NCBI RefSeq assembly: GCF_000955805.1
Contig: NZ_JYOA01000019.1
Span: 1 to 64,000 of the forward strand
Length of the DNA: 64,000 bases
Direction: 5' to 3'
Source: Pseudomonas sp. 21
GTDB taxonomy: Bacteria > Pseudomonadota > Gammaproteobacteria > Pseudomonadales > Pseudomonadaceae
Shown here: in pieces, positions 8,583-17,527 of the stretch
How positions within the stretch are numbered: the first letter of the stretch is position 1
Layout of the letters: each line of letters opens with the position of its first letter
The notes under the pieces: generated by a model
What the model saw: the letters and a program-made list of their open reading frames with translations, nothing else
The model's database searches: none
What the model was told of the DNA's origin: nothing
Position numbers and translations under genes: made by a program

Positions 8583-10306
8583 GGCTTCCAGTCCACGCCG
8601 GAGTCGGCCAGGTAGGCATCCACCGCAGCGCCCACCGTCGGGTGAAACGCCGATTCGCCCAGGCCCTCGAACAGCTCGAACTGCTTCATCTTGTCCTTCA
8701 CCGGATCCTTCATCTCGGCGAACTGCAACTCGACGCCGCGCTGCTCCAGCGCCTTGTCCAGCTCGGCGAGCATGTCCGCGGAGGTCACGTCGATACTGGT
8801 CACCGGGCTGGCGGCGATCACCAGTCGCTGTACCGGCGTCGGTGACTCGTCCAGCGCCGCCAACACCTGGTTCTGGAACTGCTCGGCGTTGGCGAAGAAC
8901 AGCGGTGCATCCCAGCGCAGCAGCACCAGGCCGGGAACGCGCCGGGAGTCAGGGTAACGCGTTACGTCGTGATAGCCGCGCACGCCATCGACCCGGCCCA
9001 GCACCGCATGGTGCGGCCGCCAGCCGTCCCAGAGGAATTCGATCACCGAGATCGCCACCGCGATGCAGATGCCCGGAATGGCACCGAACACCGCGACACC
9101 GACGAAGCAGCTGATGGACAGCCAGAACTCCCAGGGCTGCATGCGGTAGATGCGTTTCAGGTCGGCGAACTCGAACAGGCCCAGCGCGGCGGCGATCACC
9201 ACCGCAGCCAGCGCGCTGTTGGGCAGATGCTCCATCAGGTTCGGCGCCACCAGCAGCAACAGGGTCACCGCCAGCGCGCCGATGATGCCGGTGAGCTGGG
9301 TTTTCGATCCCGCCGCTTCGGCCACGGGAGTGCGCGAGGAGCTGCTGCTGATGGGAATGCCCTGGAACAGGCCGGAGGCGACGTTGGCCACGCCGAGGCC
9401 GAACATTTCCTGGTTGGGGTTCACCGGGCTTTTCAGTCGGGCGGCGTAGGTGCGCGACAGCACGCTGGTGTCCGCGAAGGAAATCAGCGCCACCGCGACC
9501 CCGCCCAGCACCACTTCCAGCAGATCGATATCGGTCACCCAGGGGAAGGCGAGCGACGGCAGCCCTTGCGGCAGCTGACCCAGTACCTTGACGCCATGGC
9601 TGCCGAGGTCGAACAGGCTGACCGCCAGCGTTGCCAGGACCACCGCAATGAGGATGCCCGGAATGCGCTGGTAGGGTTTGAGCAGCAGGATCAGCCCCAG
9701 GCTGCCGGCGCCCACGGCGAAGCTGGTCCAGTTGGCGCGCCCCTCCAGCAGCGCCTGGCCCAGGTGCCAGATATCCCGCAGCGGTCCCTCGCTGTCGACC
9801 TTCAGGCCGAACAGTTTGGGCAACTGGCTGATCAGCACCGTGAGCGCGATGCCGTTCATGTAGCCATAGCGGATCGGCTTGGACAGCAGTTCGGTGATGA
9901 AGCCCAGGCGCAGCAGGCCGGCAACCATGCACACCGCACCGGACACCAGCGCCATCAGGCTGGCAATCGCGATCGCCCGTTGCGGGTCGCTCGCCGCGTA
10001 CTGCACCACCACCGCGAGGATTGGCGCGGCCAGTGCCGAATCGGGGCCGAGCACCAGAATCCGGCTCGGCCCGAACAGCGCATAGGCCAGCAGCGGGATG
10101 ATGGTCGCGTACAGTCCGTAGATGCCCGGCACGCCGGAAGCTTCGGCATAGGCAATGCCCACCGGCACCAGCATGGTGGTCAGCACCAGGCCGGCGGCCA
10201 GGTCCCTGGGTAGCCAGCCCGCCTGGTAATGGCGCAGGGTGACGAGGCCAGGCAGCCAGCGCTGCCAGTCGAAGCCGGCTCGGGATCGCGATGGGGTTTC
10301 GGACAT
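8579..10306 (-). CDS. SulP-family anion transporter with STAS domain
   Basis: The 575-residue protein has the SulP layout. Its membrane domain with about 10-14 helices (residues 25-420) includes the family signature region LVPVGIAYAEASGVPGIYGLYA-like near residue 50. It is followed by a C-terminal STAS domain (about 440-555) with the SIDVTSADML loop. SulP proteins move sulfate, bicarbonate or dicarboxylates; the substrate cannot be fixed from sequence. Two ATG codons compete: 10315, where AGGAG is only 2 bases away, and 10306, where the same AGGAG is 11 bases away. I prefer 10306. The gene is transcribed alone and converges on the DUF2955 gene. Confidence 0.85.
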   Translation of the reverse strand: MSETPSRSRAGFDWQRWLPGLVTLRHYQAGWLPRDLAAGLVLTTMLVPVGIAYAEASGVPGIYGLYATIIPLLAYALFGPSRILVLGPDSALAAPILAVVVQYAASDPQRAIAIASLMALVSGAVCMVAGLLRLGFITELLSKPIRYGYMNGIALTVLISQLPKLFGLKVDSEGPLRDIWHLGQALLEGRANWTSFAVGAGSLGLILLLKPYQRIPGILIAVVLATLAVSLFDLGSHGVKVLGQLPQGLPSLAFPWVTDIDLLEVVLGGVAVALISFADTSVLSRTYAARLKSPVNPNQEMFGLGVANVASGLFQGIPISSSSSRTPVAEAAGSKTQLTGIIGALAVTLLLLVAPNLMEHLPNSALAAVVIAAALGLFEFADLKRIYRMQPWEFWLSISCFVGVAVFGAIPGICIAVAISVIEFLWDGWRPHHAVLGRVDGVRGYHDVTRYPDSRRVPGLVLLRWDAPLFFANAEQFQNQVLAALDESPTPVQRLVIAASPVTSIDVTSADMLAELDKALEQRGVELQFAEMKDPVKDKMKQFELFEGLGESAFHPTVGAAVDAYLADSGVDWKP

Positions 10307-10485
10307 CGGGGACATGGCTCCTGGCGAAACGACAAATGGCCAAGCGAAGCGGCAACCTTATCGTCGTACAGCGTAGATCAGCGGCCCTGCCGCCAGCGTC
10401 GATCCAGCAATGATAGTTTCCGCGCCACCGGCGGATTCGCACCTAGACTTCCCTCAGCCTTCCGCCACTGGAGAAACGCCCGGCC

Positions 10486-11160
10486 ATGAGCAGTCTGTTC
10501 GACGCTATCCTACTTGGGCTGCTCGCTTTGCTGCCCCTGATCAATCCACCGACGACGGTCGCGCTGTTCCTCGCCCTGTCCCAGGGGTTCAGCCGCGAAG
10601 AGAAGAACCAGCAGGCGCTGCTCACCGCCTGCTACGTGTTCATCATCATGACGCTGACCTACTACATCGGCGAGTTCATCATGGGGGTGTTCAGCATCTC
10701 GATTCCGGGGCTGCGCATCGCCGGGGGCGGCATCCTCTGCATCATCGGCGGACGCATGCTGTTTCCCGCGCCCATGCCCTCCCCCGACGCCCGCGAGGAC
10801 CTGCCCGAGCGCACCAGCTTCGCCTTCATTCCGCTGGCCATGCCCAGCACTGCCGGGCCCGGCACCATCGCGATGATCATCAGCTCCGCGGCCAGCATCA
10901 AGCACAGCACCAGCTTCCCGCACTGGGTGATCCTGGTCGCGCCGCCGCTGATTTTCCTCTGCACCGGGTTGATCCTCTGGGGTTGCCTGCGCGCCTCGGA
11001 CCTGATCATGAAGGCCACCGGCAAGTCCGGCATCGACGCCATCTCGCGATTGATGGGCTTCCTGCTGGTGTGCATGGGCGTGCAGTTCGCCATCAATGGC
11101 CTGGTGGAGGTCGCGCAGACACTGATCGACAGCAACGCCCACCTGCTCGCTCAACCCTGA
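10486..11160 (+). CDS. MarC-family (UPF0056) inner-membrane protein
   Basis: The 224-residue protein has six hydrophobic helices and the conserved features of the MarC/UPF0056 family: LLPLINPP near the N-terminus (residues 15-22), a cytoplasmic loop with [17 protein letters not shown] around residues 110-125, and GAGGI-like glycine segments such as [12 protein letters not shown]. The function of this family is not established; the old link of E. coli MarC to antibiotic resistance was withdrawn. The gene stands alone, about 180 bases from the divergent SulP gene, and converges on the periplasmic binding protein gene. Confidence 0.85.
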   Translation: MSSLFDAILLGLLALLPLINPPTTVALFLALSQGFSREEKNQQALLTACYVFIIMTLTYYIGEFIMGVFSISIPGLRIAGGGILCIIGGRMLFPAPMPSPDAREDLPERTSFAFIPLAMPSTAGPGTIAMIISSAASIKHSTSFPHWVILVAPPLIFLCTGLILWGCLRASDLIMKATGKSGIDAISRLMGFLLVCMGVQFAINGLVEVAQTLIDSNAHLLAQP

Positions 11161-11204
11161 AGCGCAAGCGGGCACCGAAGCGCCCGCCTGCAATCCCGCC
11201 CGGC

Positions 11205-12098
11205 CTACGGCCGCGAATAGACCTTGAACAGGTTCTGGTCCAGCTCACTCGGCGCGCCGAAATACCTGCTGTACAGGGGCAGGAAGGCGTCGGAGCGGTA
11301 CAGCTCGCTCAACGCGGTATCCACCTGCAGGCGGAAGTCCCCATCGCCGCGCGGCATCGCCAATGCAACCGGGGCGAACTCGAAGCGGCGACTGAGCACC
11401 ATCAGGTTGGCCTTGCCAGGGCTGCGTTCCACCAGGCTACGCAGGGTCATCTGGTCGTAGAAGAAAGCGTCGGCCTTGCCGGCAGCCACTGCTTCCAGGC
11501 CTTCCGCCGGGCCTGCCACCGCCTGCACGGTCGCCAGCACCTTGAGCAGGCGCAGTTTTTCCCGCACCCAGGTTTCCACTCGCGTATTGCCGGGTACCGC
11601 AAAGGTATAGGCCGCCAGGCCGCGATTGAGCGTGGCGCGCCAGGTCGGCCCGCTCTGGTCCACCTCACCGTTGAGCGAGCGGACCAGGAAGAATGGCGCA
11701 TCCTTGCGCACCACCACGCCCAGCCCGGCGGTGTATACGGGCAGGGAGAAATCGAGGCGCTGGCGCAGCTTCAGGGTTTCCGCCATCGGGCTGCAGAGCA
11801 GGTCGACGCCGCCGGCTTGCACCGCTTCCAGCGCCTTGTCGGCATCCAGCGGGACGAAGCGCACCTGCATTTGCGCCAGGCCCGGCAGGGTCCGCAACTG
11901 GTCAGCCACCTTCTGGCACAGGTCGATTCCGTAGCCGACGGCGACCTCGGCTTCGCTGGCGGAGAACGGCGGGCGCTCCGGCAGGTAGCCCAGGTTCAGG
12001 GTGTGGCTGCTGCGAATGCGCTCCAGGGTCTGGGCCGGGGCCGCCAGCGGCAACACGCCGGCCAGCAGGAGGATGACGCGGGGGAACCAGCGTTTCAT
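11205..12098 (-). CDS. Periplasmic amino-acid-type binding protein (SBP family 3)
   Basis: The 297-residue protein starts with a signal peptide (MKRWFPRVILLLAGVLPLAAPAQ, cut after about residue 22). Its body is typical of family-3 solute-binding proteins: TLNLGYLPERPPFS, then GYGIDLCQKVADQL, the DLLCSPMAETLKLRQRLDFS loop, and a second lobe with AGKADAFFYDQ. It therefore probably binds an amino acid or amine in the periplasm. Its ATG overlaps the stop of the PotE-like antiporter gene by 4 bases, so the two are translationally linked. No ABC permease or ATPase lies nearby, which is unusual for this family. It may serve an unlinked transporter, or sense the antiporter substrate. Confidence 0.8.
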   Translation of the reverse strand: MKRWFPRVILLLAGVLPLAAPAQTLERIRSSHTLNLGYLPERPPFSASEAEVAVGYGIDLCQKVADQLRTLPGLAQMQVRFVPLDADKALEAVQAGGVDLLCSPMAETLKLRQRLDFSLPVYTAGLGVVVRKDAPFFLVRSLNGEVDQSGPTWRATLNRGLAAYTFAVPGNTRVETWVREKLRLLKVLATVQAVAGPAEGLEAVAAGKADAFFYDQMTLRSLVERSPGKANLMVLSRRFEFAPVALAMPRGDGDFRLQVDTALSELYRSDAFLPLYSRYFGAPSELDQNLFKVYSRP

Positions 12099-13432
12099 GG
12101 CCGACCCTCCACGTTGAGCTTCGCCTGCGGATCGATGAAGCGGTCGGCGATGTAGCCGAACATCAGGTAGCCCACCGCCGTGACCAGCATGCCGCCGAAC
12201 ACCGCTTCCATCCCCGAGGCGTACAGTGCGTAGAAGCTGTAGGCCATGGCAACCAGCAGCGCCGCCACATTGCGATGGTGCGGGTAACCGGTCACGCCGG
12301 CCTTCTGCATGATCACCAGCAGCGCCGACAGCGCGGTGATGTAAGGAACGATGTTGGTCACCGCCGCGAGGCTGACCAGCTTGCCGAACTGCTCCGACGC
12401 ATTGGGCGAAATGGTCGACACGGCCATGGCGCTCTGCAGCGCCGCGTTGGCCACCAACCCGAGGATCGGCGCGCCGAGCAGCGTCACCCTGCTGAACAGA
12501 CGCGGGAACATGTGCTGGTCGGCGGTGACCTTGGCGGTCTGCGCCAGGGTGAACTGCCAGCCCAGCAGCGAGCCGACGCAGGCCATCACCGCCAGCGCCA
12601 TGATGATATTGCCCACCATCGGGTTGAACATCTGCGCATAGACGAAGGCGAACGGCGCGCTGGAACTGGCCAGCTCGGGGTTCGGCACGATGCCCATGAT
12701 CACCGTGGTCGACAACACGTAGACCACCGCCGCGCCCAGGGTCCCCAGCAGGCAGGCCAGCGGCACGTTGCGCTTGGGGTTCTCCACTGCATCGGAGTTC
12801 TGCGCCGCCGACTCCATGCCGAGGAAGGCCCAGAGGGTCAGCGGGATGCTCTGGGTGATGGCATCGTTCATGGCGATGTTGTTCGGGTTCCAGGCGGCGT
12901 CGAACACCTGCCTGTCGAACCAGAACCAGCCGATGATCGACAGCCCCGCCACCGGAATGATCACGCCCCACACGGTGATCGAGCCGATCTGCCCGGTCAC
13001 CTTGGGGCCGCCGAAGTTGGCCAGGGTGGTCAGCCAGATCAGTCCGACGGTGCCGACGAACAGCGGCATGGCGCCCGTACCCAGCCAGGGAATGAAGGGT
13101 GTCAGGTAGCCCACCGCTGAGATGGCGATGGCCACGTTGCCGATGGCCAGCGACAGGAAATACAGATAGGAACAGAGGAAGAACGCCGACTTGCCGTGGG
13201 CCTCCTCGGTGTAGGCCGACATCCCGCCCGAGCGGGGGCAGTAGATGCCGCACTGAGCGAAGCAGTAGGCGATGGCCATCGAACCGACGGCGGTGATGAT
13301 CCACGACAGCAGGGAGATGGCCCCCAGCTGCGCCATGCTGGTGGGCAGCATGATGATGCCCGAGCCCATCATGTTGACCGCGACCAGGGTAGTGAGCCCG
13401 GTCAGGGTCATTTTCTTGCCGGATGCTTCCAT
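12095..13432 (-). CDS. potE: Putrescine/ornithine antiporter-like APC permease (PotE-like)
   Basis: The 445-residue protein has twelve predicted membrane helices and is clearly similar to E. coli PotE as I recall it: VNMMGSGIIMLPT near the start, SSITVWGVIIPV-like residues at about 155, WAFLGMESAAQNSDAVENP, SLLGWQFTLAQ, and LVSLAAVTNIVPYI. PotE exchanges putrescine for ornithine or imports it with protons. CadB (cadaverine/lysine) is the close alternative. Usually a decarboxylase gene sits next to such an antiporter, but none is seen here. I chose the ATG at 13432 rather than 13438 because AAGAG then lies 7 bases upstream and the N-terminus matches PotE in length. A periplasmic binding protein gene overlaps its 3' end. 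Confidence 0.82.
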   Translation of the reverse strand: MEASGKKMTLTGLTTLVAVNMMGSGIIMLPTSMAQLGAISLLSWIITAVGSMAIAYCFAQCGIYCPRSGGMSAYTEEAHGKSAFFLCSYLYFLSLAIGNVAIAISAVGYLTPFIPWLGTGAMPLFVGTVGLIWLTTLANFGGPKVTGQIGSITVWGVIIPVAGLSIIGWFWFDRQVFDAAWNPNNIAMNDAITQSIPLTLWAFLGMESAAQNSDAVENPKRNVPLACLLGTLGAAVVYVLSTTVIMGIVPNPELASSSAPFAFVYAQMFNPMVGNIIMALAVMACVGSLLGWQFTLAQTAKVTADQHMFPRLFSRVTLLGAPILGLVANAALQSAMAVSTISPNASEQFGKLVSLAAVTNIVPYITALSALLVIMQKAGVTGYPHHRNVAALLVAMAYSFYALYASGMEAVFGGMLVTAVGYLMFGYIADRFIDPQAKLNVEGRP

Positions 13433-13556
13433 GTGCATGCTCTTTTGCTGGAGAAGTGCTCAGGCGACAGGAGCAGTCCGCTGGGGCTGCCGCCGTCGAT
13501 CCCATTGAACCTTGCTGACATGAACCCGCCTGCTGGGCGCGACTATTCCTCCTCCA

Positions 13557-13754
13557 TCAGCATTTTGTAGAGGATCGGCGGCTGGTCGATGCTGCGCGCC
13601 CGCGCCTGGGAGCCTTCCACTGGCCGTGGGCCTCGCGGGGGGATTTCTGCCGCAGGCGCTGGCCGATGTGCAGGCGTTCGTCACGGGAATGGAACGGCGT
13701 GGCGGGCTCGGGGGAGCCAGTTTTCTTGCCGGGAGTTTTCTTCGGGGAGGCCAT
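13557..13754 (-). pseudogene. Relic of a DUF2252-type gene (N-terminal fragment)
   Basis: The first 50 residues, with FHSRDERLHIGQRLRQKSP and AHGQWKAP, look like the N-terminus of DUF2252 proteins of Pseudomonas, which are normally about 400-450 residues long. The frame then loses this similarity and stops. In the next frame the same DNA reads a tail ending SIDQPPILYKMLMEEE and a stop near 13552. So the piece may be an internal deletion with a frame change. No strong ribosome binding site precedes the ATG. The DUF2252 assignment is from memory of the family and rests on a short match. Confidence 0.45.
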
Positions 13755-13934
13755 GATGCGGTCGTCACCAGGGATGAGGGGCGTGCGGCGCGCGCGAACG
13801 CGGCGCCGTCCTGCTCGCGGAGCCGGTGCGGGTACCGGCTCCCCTCCATTGAAACTAGATCAGTTTCGACAGCATCACTGAGGCCCGGGCGCCTTTTTAT
13901 CGTGCCGCGGCCCTGTCCCGTTCTGGCGACAGAT

Positions 13935-14042
13935 TCAGAGCGCTTCCCCGAGCTCCTGCAGGGTAACGAACAGCTCGCGGGCCAGACCGTAGCCGGCAAC
14001 CTGGAAGACCGGCGCCTGTTTGCCCCTGTTGGAGGCGTTGTC
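13935..14042 (-). pseudogene. Short relic resembling the C-terminus of an ETF alpha subunit
   Basis: Just past the stop of the citramalyl-CoA lyase gene, one minus-strand frame reads about 36 residues including KQAPVFQVAGYGLARELF and TLQELGEAL before a TGA at 13935-13937. Electron-transfer flavoprotein alpha subunits end in a similar way (APIF.VADYGLV.DLF...PEL). There is no start codon with a ribosome binding site and no upstream part of the gene, so if the match is real this is a remnant left by deletion. The similarity is short and judged by eye. Confidence 0.35.
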
Positions 14043-14874
14043 AGTCGGCGGCGCTGGCCAGCAACCGCCGGGCGCGGCCCAGCACCGGCGCGTCGACCAT
14101 CTGCCCGTCTACCTGGAAGGCCGCCGCGCCGCTCTCGGCGGCCGCCACCACGCGGCGCGCCCAGTCCAGCTCGTCGGCGCTCGGGGCCAGCGCCGCATGG
14201 GCGACGCCCACCTGCCTGGGATGAATGCACAGCGCGCCGAGCAGGCCGAGGTCGCGGCCATGGCGGATGGTCGCGGCGAAGCCTTCGGCGTCGTCGAACG
14301 CCGGGAACACGGTATCCAGCGGCGGTTGCAGGTCGTTCACCCGCGAATGCAGCAGCAGGCTCAGGCGCACCTGGTCGTAGACCACGGCGGCCGCCTGGGT
14401 GCCACTGCTCATGCCGATATCCAGCGCCAGGTCGAGGCCGCCGAAGGTCAGGCGTTCCACGCCTTCGCAGGCTGCGATTTCGCCCAGTGCCAGCAAGCCA
14501 CGGGCGCTCTCGATCAGCGGCCAGACCGGCTTGCCGCAGGACGCGGCAATGCGCACCTGCATGGCGCGCTCGGCCTTGGGCAGCAGGATGCCGATAACGC
14601 CCGGCAGGCGCCGGCACAGTTCAAGATCGGCGGCCTGTTCCGGATCGCCGGCGGCATTCACACGCACCCGCACGCGGGCCTGAGGGTTGGCGTCGAGGAA
14701 GGCTTCCAGATTGTCGCGGGCCTGGGCCTTGAGCGACGCCTCGACAGCGTCCTCGAAGTCGACGATCACCGCATCGGCGCCGCTGGCCAGGGCCTTGGCG
14801 AAACGCTCCGGGCGGCTGCCGGGAACGAACAGCGCGGTTCGTGCGATGGAATCCGCCGGGCTTGCATGAATCAT
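14041..14874 (-). CDS. ccl: (S)-citramalyl-CoA lyase (HpcH/HpaI, CitE-like)
   Basis: The 277-residue enzyme belongs to the CitE-like lyases: FVPGSRPERFAKAL near residue 15, VIVDFEDAV with the acidic metal/substrate residues at about 42, ILLPKAE near 98, LIESARGLL, and IHPRQVGVAH at about 220. In the itaconate pathway it splits (S)-citramalyl-CoA into acetyl-CoA and pyruvate. The assignment to this substrate rests on the operon, whose order matches P. aeruginosa PA0878-PA0883. The start at 14874 is preferred because AGGAG lies 6 bases upstream. An earlier ATG at 14892 overlaps the stop of the CoA-transferase gene by 4 bases but lacks such a site. It is the last gene of the operon. Confidence 0.85.
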   Translation of the reverse strand: MIHASPADSIARTALFVPGSRPERFAKALASGADAVIVDFEDAVEASLKAQARDNLEAFLDANPQARVRVRVNAAGDPEQAADLELCRRLPGVIGILLPKAERAMQVRIAASCGKPVWPLIESARGLLALGEIAACEGVERLTFGGLDLALDIGMSSGTQAAAVVYDQVRLSLLLHSRVNDLQPPLDTVFPAFDDAEGFAATIRHGRDLGLLGALCIHPRQVGVAHAALAPSADELDWARRVVAAAESGAAAFQVDGQMVDAPVLGRARRLLASAAD

Positions 14875-14888
14875 TGGGTTCTCCTGGG

Positions 14889-16085
14889 TCATACCGCGCC
14901 CTGCTCGTGCAGGCGCTGGATATCACCGGGGGTATAACCCAGTTCCTGCAGCAGGTCATCCGTCTGCTGACCTAAAGCCGGCACAGCGCCCATGCGCGGT
15001 GCATAGGCACTGCTGGTCACCGGCGGCAAAAGCGCCGGCAGGCGGCCCGCCGGGCTGTCGATCTCACGCCAGCGGTCGCGGGCGGCCAGCTGCGGGTGTT
15101 GCCACAGGCCACGCATGTCGTTGACGTGGGCATTGGCGATCTGCGCCTGCTCCAGGCGTTCGACCACCTGCTCGGCGCCCAGGGCCGAGAAGGCCTCGAC
15201 TATCGACTCGCGCAGGGCATCGCGGTTGGCCACGCGCAGGCTGGTCGCGGTGAAGCGCGGATCGGCCGCCAACTCCGGGCGCTGCAGCACGATCTCGCAG
15301 AACAGCTTCCACTCACGTTCGTTCTGCACGCCGAGCATGACGCTGCCGCCATCGCCGGTGGGGAACGGCCCGTAGGGATAGATGGTGGCGTGGGCCGCGC
15401 CAGCGCGCGGCGGCTGCGACTGGCCTTCGAAGGCGTAGTACATGGGGAAGCCCATCCACTCGGCCATGCCTTCGAGCATCGACACCTCGACGCGGCTGCC
15501 CTCCCCGGTACGGCCACGCAGCAGTAGCGCTGAGAGGATGCCGCTGTAGGCGTACATGCCGGCGGAAATGTCGGCGATGGAGCAACCGGCCTTGGCCATC
15601 TCGTCAGCCCCCGGCCCGCCGGTGACCGAGAGGAAGCCACTTTCGCTCTGGATCAGCAGGTCGTAGGCCTTCTTCTGCTCGTAGGGGCCGCCTTCACCGT
15701 AGCCGGAAATGTCGCAGACGATCAGGCGCGGGAAGCGCTCGTGCAGCGTTTCGAACGACAGGCCCAGGCGCGCGGCGGCCCCCGGCGCAAGGTTCTGCAC
15801 CAGTACGTCGGCGGTTTCCAGCAGTTGCTCCAGCACGGCCTGCGCCGGCTTCTGCTTGAGGTCCAGCGACAGGCTTTCCTTGGATCGGTTGGTCCAGACG
15901 AAATGCGAGGCCAGGCCGCGCACGCGCTCGTCGTAGCCACGGGCGAAGTCGCCGACACCGGGGCGTTCGATCTTGATCACACGGGCGCCGAGGTCGGCCA
16001 ACTGGCGGGTGCAGAACGGCGCGGCGATGGCGTGTTCCAGGCTGACGACGGTAATCCCGTCGAGGGGACGCGAACTCATGGGCAA
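14889..16085 (-). CDS. ict: Family III CoA-transferase, probable succinyl-CoA:itaconate CoA-transferase
   Basis: The 398-residue protein is a CaiB/BaiF-type CoA-transferase. It has the N-terminal LEHAIAAPFCTRQLADLGARVIK-like segment, the family glycine stretch ISGYGEGGPY, and the YDLLIQSESG motif carrying the catalytic aspartate (about residue 172). It would activate itaconate to itaconyl-CoA with succinyl-CoA as donor, the first step of itaconate breakdown in the cytoplasm. This role is inferred from its place between an MmgE/PrpD gene and the citramalyl-CoA lyase, the order of the P. aeruginosa itaconate operon. The end overlaps the alternative start of the lyase gene. Confidence 0.83.
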   Translation of the reverse strand: MPMSSRPLDGITVVSLEHAIAAPFCTRQLADLGARVIKIERPGVGDFARGYDERVRGLASHFVWTNRSKESLSLDLKQKPAQAVLEQLLETADVLVQNLAPGAAARLGLSFETLHERFPRLIVCDISGYGEGGPYEQKKAYDLLIQSESGFLSVTGGPGADEMAKAGCSIADISAGMYAYSGILSALLLRGRTGEGSRVEVSMLEGMAEWMGFPMYYAFEGQSQPPRAGAAHATIYPYGPFPTGDGGSVMLGVQNEREWKLFCEIVLQRPELAADPRFTATSLRVANRDALRESIVEAFSALGAEQVVERLEQAQIANAHVNDMRGLWQHPQLAARDRWREIDSPAGRLPALLPPVTSSAYAPRMGAVPALGQQTDDLLQELGYTPGDIQRLHEQGAV

Positions 16086-16158
16086 CTCCAGACGCCGGCC
16101 GGGTGGCCGACGCTACGATTCGGTGGGATCGGGCGGCCGAGCCGCCCGCGAGTCTGTT

Positions 16159-17508
16159 TCAGTGGAAGTCGTCGAGGTTCGACAGCTGGTGCAGCCGCCA
16201 GCTGGCCTGCACCAGCCGATCCGCTTCAGCCTCGCTGCGCTGGCCGGCGAAGGCCAGCAGGCGGCGGAACTTGTCTTCCAGTTCGGCACGGCTCAAGCCG
16301 TTGCCCGGATCGCCCTTGGGCTCGTCGATGGCGCCGTGCAGCTGGCGGCCATCGGTGGTCAGTACATCGACACGGCCAAGCCAGCGCCGCGGGTAGGCAC
16401 TGTCCACTTCCGCATCGAGCTGCATGCTGACCTTCTCGCGGAAGGCCGCGACCTCGGCGTCTCCCAGGGAGAATTCCTCGAATTCCACCAGCCCGGCCTT
16501 GCCGTGCACGGCGATCAGCCCCAGCACGGTGCCCATGGAGAACTTCGCCTGGTGCACCGTCTGCGGCACCACCACGCGGCCGAGCACATCGATGGCGCCC
16601 TGGTGCACGCGGGTGGTGACCTTGGCGATATCGCCGTGCGCCAGCCCTTCGCGCTGCATCAGGCCCAGCAGCGCATCGGCGGCGGGATGGGTATGGCGGC
16701 AGGAGGCGTGGAACTTGTAGGAGGTCTCGCAGAGCGCCCAGCGGGTGCCCAGGCCGTCCACCAGACGGCTCGGGTCGGCGTCGCTGGACATGCCGGCCGC
16801 CATGCCCTGCTCGCCTTCGAGGATGTTCTGCGCGCCGGTCAGGCCGTCGGCCGTCAGGTAGGCGGCGAGCAGGCCGTCGGCAGCTGCCTTCGCGGTGTGC
16901 AGCTGTTTGGAATCGGCGGCGTCGCGCAGGAATTCCCAGAGGCCGGCGGCCTGGGTCCCGGCGCTGCCCAGGCAGTTGACGAACTGGCGGCTGTCCAGCC
17001 CCAGCAGCTTGCCCACCGCTACCGTGGCGGCCAGCGTGCCGACCGTGGCGGTGGTGTGGAAGATGCGGTAGTGCGAACGACCGAGGAACTCGCCGATGCG
17101 GATGCCCGCCTCGTAGCCGGCGACGCTGGCGAGGATCAGTTCGCGGCCGGACTTGCCCAGCTCCTGCGCGGCCGCCAGCGCCGCCGGGAAGACCACGGTG
17201 GCCGGGTGCAGCACGGAGCTGTTGTGCAGGTCGTCCTGCTCCACCAGGTGCGAACTGGCGCCGTTGACCAGCGCGGCGAAGTACGCGGAGGTCGAGCTGC
17301 CATCCACCAGTACGCGGCTCTTGCCACTGGCCGGGCCCATGCGCTGGGCATAGCGCTGGAACAGCGGGATCGGGTGGCGGTTCTGGCTGGCCAGGGCCGA
17401 GCCGAGCCAGTCGAGGAACAGTTCTTCGGTGTACTCGACCACTGCCGCGGGCAGGTCTTCGTAACGCAGGCCGGCAAGGAATTCGGCCAGGGCGTGGGTA
17501 TTGTTCAT
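16159..17508 (-). CDS. MmgE/PrpD-family protein of the itaconate operon
   Basis: The 449-residue protein has the MmgE/PrpD fold, shared by 2-methylcitrate dehydratase and cis-aconitate decarboxylase: an all-helical first domain with LFLDWLGSAL (about 30-40), NGASSHLVEQDDLHNSSVLHP with histidine and acidic residues around 85-105, and HASCRHTHPAADALL near 280. Its reaction is not established. In a pathway that consumes itaconate, a link to aconitate-, citramalate- or methylcitrate-type acids is plausible. It corresponds in position to P. aeruginosa PA0881. The gene lies 19 bases after the acyl-CoA dehydrogenase gene and 73 bases before the CoA-transferase gene. Confidence 0.82.
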   Translation of the reverse strand: MNNTHALAEFLAGLRYEDLPAAVVEYTEELFLDWLGSALASQNRHPIPLFQRYAQRMGPASGKSRVLVDGSSTSAYFAALVNGASSHLVEQDDLHNSSVLHPATVVFPAALAAAQELGKSGRELILASVAGYEAGIRIGEFLGRSHYRIFHTTATVGTLAATVAVGKLLGLDSRQFVNCLGSAGTQAAGLWEFLRDAADSKQLHTAKAAADGLLAAYLTADGLTGAQNILEGEQGMAAGMSSDADPSRLVDGLGTRWALCETSYKFHASCRHTHPAADALLGLMQREGLAHGDIAKVTTRVHQGAIDVLGRVVVPQTVHQAKFSMGTVLGLIAVHGKAGLVEFEEFSLGDAEVAAFREKVSMQLDAEVDSAYPRRWLGRVDVLTTDGRQLHGAIDEPKGDPGNGLSRAELEDKFRRLLAFAGQRSEAEADRLVQASWRLHQLSNLDDFH

Positions 17509-17527
17509 CGCTTGTCGTCCCGGTTCG

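Noticed and set aside
11168-11188. GCGGGC / GCCCGC dyad after the MarC gene
   Set aside because: Short stem with an 8-base loop and no T run; not convincing as a terminator.
12095-13432. Reading the antiporter as CadB (lysine/cadaverine)
   Set aside because: The remembered PotE sequence fits better over several long stretches, although CadB is a close relative and cannot be fully excluded.
12099-13505. One long minus-strand frame joining the antiporter region to the binding protein (766 codons)
   Set aside because: Only the last 298 codons code for the binding protein. The upstream part is the wrong frame of the PotE-like gene; the real start is the ATG at 12098.
13819-13842. Perfect 9-bp hairpin GGAGCCGGT / ACCGGCTCC
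   Set aside because: No T run on either strand and no gene end close by, so I did not call it a terminator.
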